64,000 nt of DNA from Marsupella aquatica (lineage: Eukaryota; Marchantiophyta), in the NCBI GenBank assembly GCA_973895155.1, contig OZ316895.1:4650001-4714000 (forward strand), written 5' to 3'. This document shows positions 59,581 through 64,000 of this stretch, piece after piece. A program made the position numbers and the translations under genes. Each line of letters begins with the position of its first letter. The first letter of the stretch is position 1. The notes under the pieces are model-generated. The model did not search any database, was not told where the DNA came from, and was given only the letters and a program-made list of their open reading frames with translations.

Positions 59581-60165
59581 TGAAGACTGCTTTGGGCCAC
59601 CAGTTTTTGTTTACTCTATCTTGAGAGACGTAGCTGCATAAGGCTAATCGTACCAATTCAGTGCACTATTGGTCTGCTGGTCACTCCATTTCACAAGAGG
59701 TATTTGGATTAAAGCTCTGATGGAGCCGGATAGACTACAGTTTATATCAGAATTTGTGCAGGCACTGGGGCCACATGTACTTGGGATGCATTAACTATAA
59801 GTCTCTAAGATTGTGAGCTTTGTGGAAACGTCTCCAAGAAAACTTCAACCGGATCCATTTAAACAATTAGAAATCTGTCTGTGGGACACAATTCTTCATG
59901 AGCCCAGGTGAAGGGAATGACCACCCCAATGTCATTAAACTGAATATTGATCGTTATGATGTGTTCTAACAATTGTGTATCTAACAATTGTGGAACCGAA
60001 GCTGCCGAAACCGAAACCGAACCATAATATAGACTACACCCTTCGTGGCTATCAGTATTAGTATTGAGTTAGTGTGAGTGGGAAGTTTGTGATACTAACA
60101 ATAAGAGGAATTAGCGTGAGTGAGAGATTAGTCTTACTGACAATAAGAGGGGGATATGGCTTGGG

Positions 60166-60496
60166 GACCCTCATTCATTCATGCTAGGGCCAAGAATTTT
60201 CATGCAGAACCCGAGGCATCCACTACTTTCCATTGGGTGAAAAATAATAATTGCTAGACATTGCATGTAAAGGGCTTTTTTAGGTGACTAACTCATTGGT
60301 GTAGCCTAAAACTTGCTTCACCAGAATTAGTGTGACCCTCATTCATGCTACGAAGGCCAAGAATTTTCATGCAGTGAGGCATGCCCCTTCTTTCCATTGG
60401 GTGAAAAACAATAGTTAAACATGCATGTAAAGTGTTTTTTTGGGTGACCAATTCACTAGTGTAGCCTAAAATTTGCTTCACCAGAGTTAGTGTGTG
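60166..60496. repeat. About 168-bp tandem duplication
   Basis: GACCCTCATTCAT at 60166 and 60334 begins two copies. Each contains CCAAGAATTTTCATGCAG and ends GCTTCACCAGA(A/G)TTAGTGTG. The TTAGTGTGAGTG theme just upstream (60065-60150) is also duplicated. Confidence 0.85.
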
Positions 60497-62959
60497 TAAC
60501 ACTAATTGCCATGAACAGTGTAGCAAAGCTCAGATGGACTTGCACTTAACATCGAAATATGATTGGCTAACATCCATTGCACTTCAACCCACTAGTGACC
60601 TGCAAATGGCCAGGAGACCGTTTAGTGCCCATTTTTGCTGGTATGTTCTGTAGTATGAGGGGTTGACCAACGTTGAATCTACCAAACTGCTTAACACCTT
60701 GTGCAGCAGAACTGCCCGTTAGCTCTGTTGTTGTCTAGATGGGTAAAACTGCCAATTGAATTCCGCCATGAAGAGGGGGAAATTAAACCAAAAACCAAAA
60801 CCCTTTCCTCTCCCACGTCTTTCCTCACCAAAGACCTTCTGGACATTCTGGACATTGGGTTCTGCAATACAACCTTGCAACTCAAAAAGAAAATTTGGGT
60901 TTGCTCCATCTCTTTTCATTACACAGGTCGGATTTTTCACCATAGTGAGTATGCTGCATAATTTATGTCATATTAAGACCTGATATCCGTTTGGTCAGTG
61001 TTTGCAGGACCGCATACTCCACATGGACAATGGTATGTCACATTGGGTGTCACATTCGCAATGGGCCTAAATGCACCTCTTTCCTTGCAGATGGCAAGTT
61101 AACTTGAGTGAACTACTGTGGCGAAATCCCCAAGTTGCATCAAAATGGCAGCCCTGAACTTGTTTGGGTGATGAGCAGGGACAACATCTCAGTCCATCCA
61201 AGCTTTAGGGTGGTTTTCCAAGACGTCTCTGGCCCATTGCTTCTTTCTATTCTTCTGAGAATAAATCTGGATTATATAATGAGTGGAAAAGGCTGCAATT
61301 GACTTTACAAACACTCCAACTCCCATTCACTGTACCTATCCTACATGGCAAGCAATGGGCCTAAGTAACTGTAGATGAGTAATGCTTATATTGTCTACAA
61401 TTTGAGACCACCTCCAGAGGTGGTCCAAACATTTCCAGCCTTTGGCTCCCTGATGCAAGGGATTTGCATGTATGAACTCTAGGGATTTTAGCCTGGAGTC
61501 TATCTTTACAACCGAGGTGGCCCACCAGTTTGCTTGGGTGAAAGACAATCACAAATGCCTTCAACATCTTGTGAAGACATCCTCGGTTTCTAAAACAGTC
61601 AGTGCTTTGCTTAACCAAAATAAATAAATTCAGAGAGTGTAAGTGAATTCACTGTCAAAGGCAATCTTTTAAAGACGTCTTCAAAACTGGCTCCTGATTG
61701 GATTGGCAATTACAGAAAATACAAAAATATTTAGGTGGAATGAGATAGTGTGACCACTTTTACCTGATTTTATTATGACTATCAATCAAAAATAATAATA
61801 TATCTATTCCTCTAGCTGTTCAATAACGTATAACTTGGGAACTGTAGTGATTTATTTTGACAACTTTGGTGTTGCCTCGTTTACACAAAGAACCTTCAGT
61901 ATTTAGGTCAAGTTAGCCCTGGGCACACCTCACGTGTGGGCTGAACGGTCCATATGCAATCACCCTAAGTATGCCACAGTGAGAGTAAAGGTCATCAATC
62001 AAAAGCGAGAAAATACAAGACACACAAATAATATTAAGGCTTCACAGAGTTGGTAACAAACGACCATTAAGAGCCAAGAGGTACATGCCAAATTCAAATT
62101 TCTGCATCCCATGGGACCCATACAAGAACGAAAGAAAGGGAGAAAACCCAAAAAAATGACTTGTTAAAGTTGGCACAAAAGTAATAAGCCACAGCAAAAG
62201 TGGTTCTCGTTTCCTCTGATTTATATCGATCCTCGTGCATACGGTTATCACTGTATGGGAATTTTTCGATTGGCGCCTCTAAGTACTCTACAGTACATAT
62301 ATTCTATCTGCAGATCCCAATACTCGAGGAGGAATTCCTTCCAACTTTGGAAACTTTTGGATAATCTTTATATTGTAAGGGTTCATTGAGGGAATCCTAT
62401 CCCCCCAAATTACTAATTTTCCCCCAGATTACTATAATTACTAGGTTGAACCAAATGACGAGGCTCCATGTGTCCCTACAGCAATTACATGTCATCAAGA
62501 GTTACTTAGTCCAATGAGTTAAGCCAATCCACATATAAAATGGGGGATAGCCTGATAATTAAATTAGTTTGAGGGCAGGTTAATAATTCTGACTAGTTTG
62601 AGTGGTTGAGCAAAGTTGAAGCTCACTATAAGGATAGCTCCAAGTGATTTGTGGTGAACAAAAAAAAAACATTAAATATAGAAGGAGATTCTGAATGTCA
62701 AGGTAAGCACCTAAAAAGACTTTTGGAAGCATAAAGTGGGGATATTGAGAATGGAGTAATCTTTAGAAATTCAAAACTCTTTGAATATTTCATGAAAACT
62801 AGAGATACTAGACTGGTTGGTCAAATCTTTCCAAGCAGCTTCAAATGAGCCCAAGCAGAGGTAACTCCGTTGGCTAGGAAGGGAGATATTGAAGGCCAGA
62901 CTGTGCTCCCAACTGTGCTGTTGAAAACGGGGTTGAAAATGGCTTTGAAATGGAAAGAG

Positions 62960-63030
62960 TCTTAATGAGTGAAGGTGTAATAGGTGTCACAGTCCATGGC
63001 AGTTGCATGTTCATGGGTTCAATCCATGGG
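62960..63030 (+). mobile_element. Weak tRNA-like (SINE-type) signal
   Basis: GGTGTAATAGGTGTC resembles an A-box and GGGTTCAATCC at 63015-63025 is a strong B-box match, at roughly tRNA spacing. The flanks are uninformative. Confidence 0.3.
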
Positions 63031-64000
63031 AGCATCATCTAAGTCACTGAGCTTAATACTAGGGTACAATCTTGGGGGCAAACTAAACAACCCAAACCTT
63101 TGCATGTGATATATGGCCCTCCATAGAGTGACCACCCTCCCCCAACCCTCAAAAAAATGGACTGCAGTAAACCAAAAAAGTTATTGAAATTGGATATTGG
63201 ATACAATTCTCATGGGTTTATTTTAAGTTTTGGGGAAATTGAAGCAAACCTTCCATCTTTTTGTCTTGGTGAGGCACATAGACTTTAACACAGTACAGTC
63301 AGGATAGGTTTGCCTAGCCCTTCCCAAAGTTTGCCACTCCTAAACACTTCGGGTTTGGGGGGAAATCAGACTGCTTCTCTACCCCGACATTGGGCAAGCT
63401 AGCTAGCTATTCCCATTCGTCATGTCCTCTATTAGTCTAGGTGAGGATTTGGGCCAGAGTTGTGAGGACAGTTTGACCAAGCCTATTGTCTGAATGAAGT
63501 AACCCCCCAAATTTAGAAGCTCACTGTGTCTTCTACCATAGCAAGAAAACTACAGGGTGGGGACTTATATATTATACCTTCTAAATTTCTTTCGATGCCT
63601 TTTAGGGTCATCTACTTTAAGTTGTGAACGAGGCACAACTGAGATATGACAGCTCGAAGCAAGTGATATTTTGTGGCTTACTTCATATGATAAATAAAGT
63701 TTGATCTTGTCACATTTATAATTCAAATCTTGGCCTTGCGGTTGCCCAGTTCCTTGGTTACATAAGTTAGTGCTATTTTTTTAATGCTAATTCAAATTTA
63801 AATGTGGTGTGAACGATGTCCTTTATTTTAAAGGAAATCTTTTAAGAGGTTTCAAGCTACCAGCCTCAAGAGGAAGAGAATGATTCGACCGTGGCTGTGC
63901 CGGGGTTGGTTTTGGAGTTTTGGGTTTCCCTGTTTTATTTGAAGAAAAAATGGGAGATTGACATTGTTTAGCTAGTTTCCTCTATAAGACCAAAAAAATG

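Larger units (their letters stand above)
58355..64000. other. Intergenic spacer to window end
   Basis: No supported gene. It contains the local duplications at 59374-59580 and 60166-60496 and a SINE-like signal at 62960-63030. Open frames such as 59161-59487 and its antisense partner overlap the duplication and lack motifs. The last 1 kb is AT-rich without visible structure. Confidence 0.5.

Noticed and set aside
1-64000. True tRNA or rRNA genes and CRISPR arrays
   Set aside because: Only degenerate A/B-box pairs without a cloverleaf were found. The tandem repeats have no spacer pattern, and the genome is a plant's.

Overview
The window is nuclear DNA of a land plant. Genes are sparse and split by short GT-AG introns, the spacers are rich in tandem and dispersed repeats, and the proteins are plant families: an LRR receptor pseudokinase, a vacuolar-type acid invertase, an ALMT anion channel, a plant monoacylglycerol-lipase-like esterase and an NLR immune receptor. 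The NLR joins an alpha/beta-hydrolase domain to NB-ARC and LRRs. That architecture is known mainly from bryophytes (the 'HNL' class first described in liverworts), so a bryophyte, probably a liverwort, is the best guess. This is an inference from one gene.

Layout. 1-2472 (+): 3' part of an LRR receptor-like pseudokinase gene. 2473-6589: spacer. 6590-8143 (-): single-exon gene for a KH-like protein of unknown function. 8144-13446: spacer with a 38-bp tandem repeat and dispersed repeats. 13447-14346 (+): single-exon alpha/beta-hydrolase. 14347-17640: AT-rich spacer with a SINE-like copy and a long (AG)n tract. 17647-18236: TATA box and a tandemly duplicated 231-bp unit with a palindrome. 18803-24875 (+): hydrolase-NB-ARC-LRR gene in five exons, followed at 24840-25853 by its decayed LRR tail and two still-readable C-terminal exons. 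A broken second copy of part of the gene lies at 26918-27185. 25854-41854: about 15 kb of repeat-rich DNA without a convincing gene. 41855-46864 (+): seven-exon acid invertase including the classic 9-nt mini-exon. 46865-55391: repeat-rich spacer with satellite-like tandem arrays and a palindromic array. 55392-58354 (+): four-exon ALMT gene. 58355-64000: spacer with small duplications.

The genes do not form a pathway. The most interesting locus is the NLR. Its hydrolase nucleophile position is Cys instead of Ser. Its LRR array has expanded recently by near-identical 207-bp units that alternate in two types, implying 414-bp duplication steps. The 3' end of the array has fallen out of frame while the original C-terminal exons remain recognisable. 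All exon models here were built by eye from splice consensus, reading-frame phase and family resemblance; no alignment or transcript data were available.
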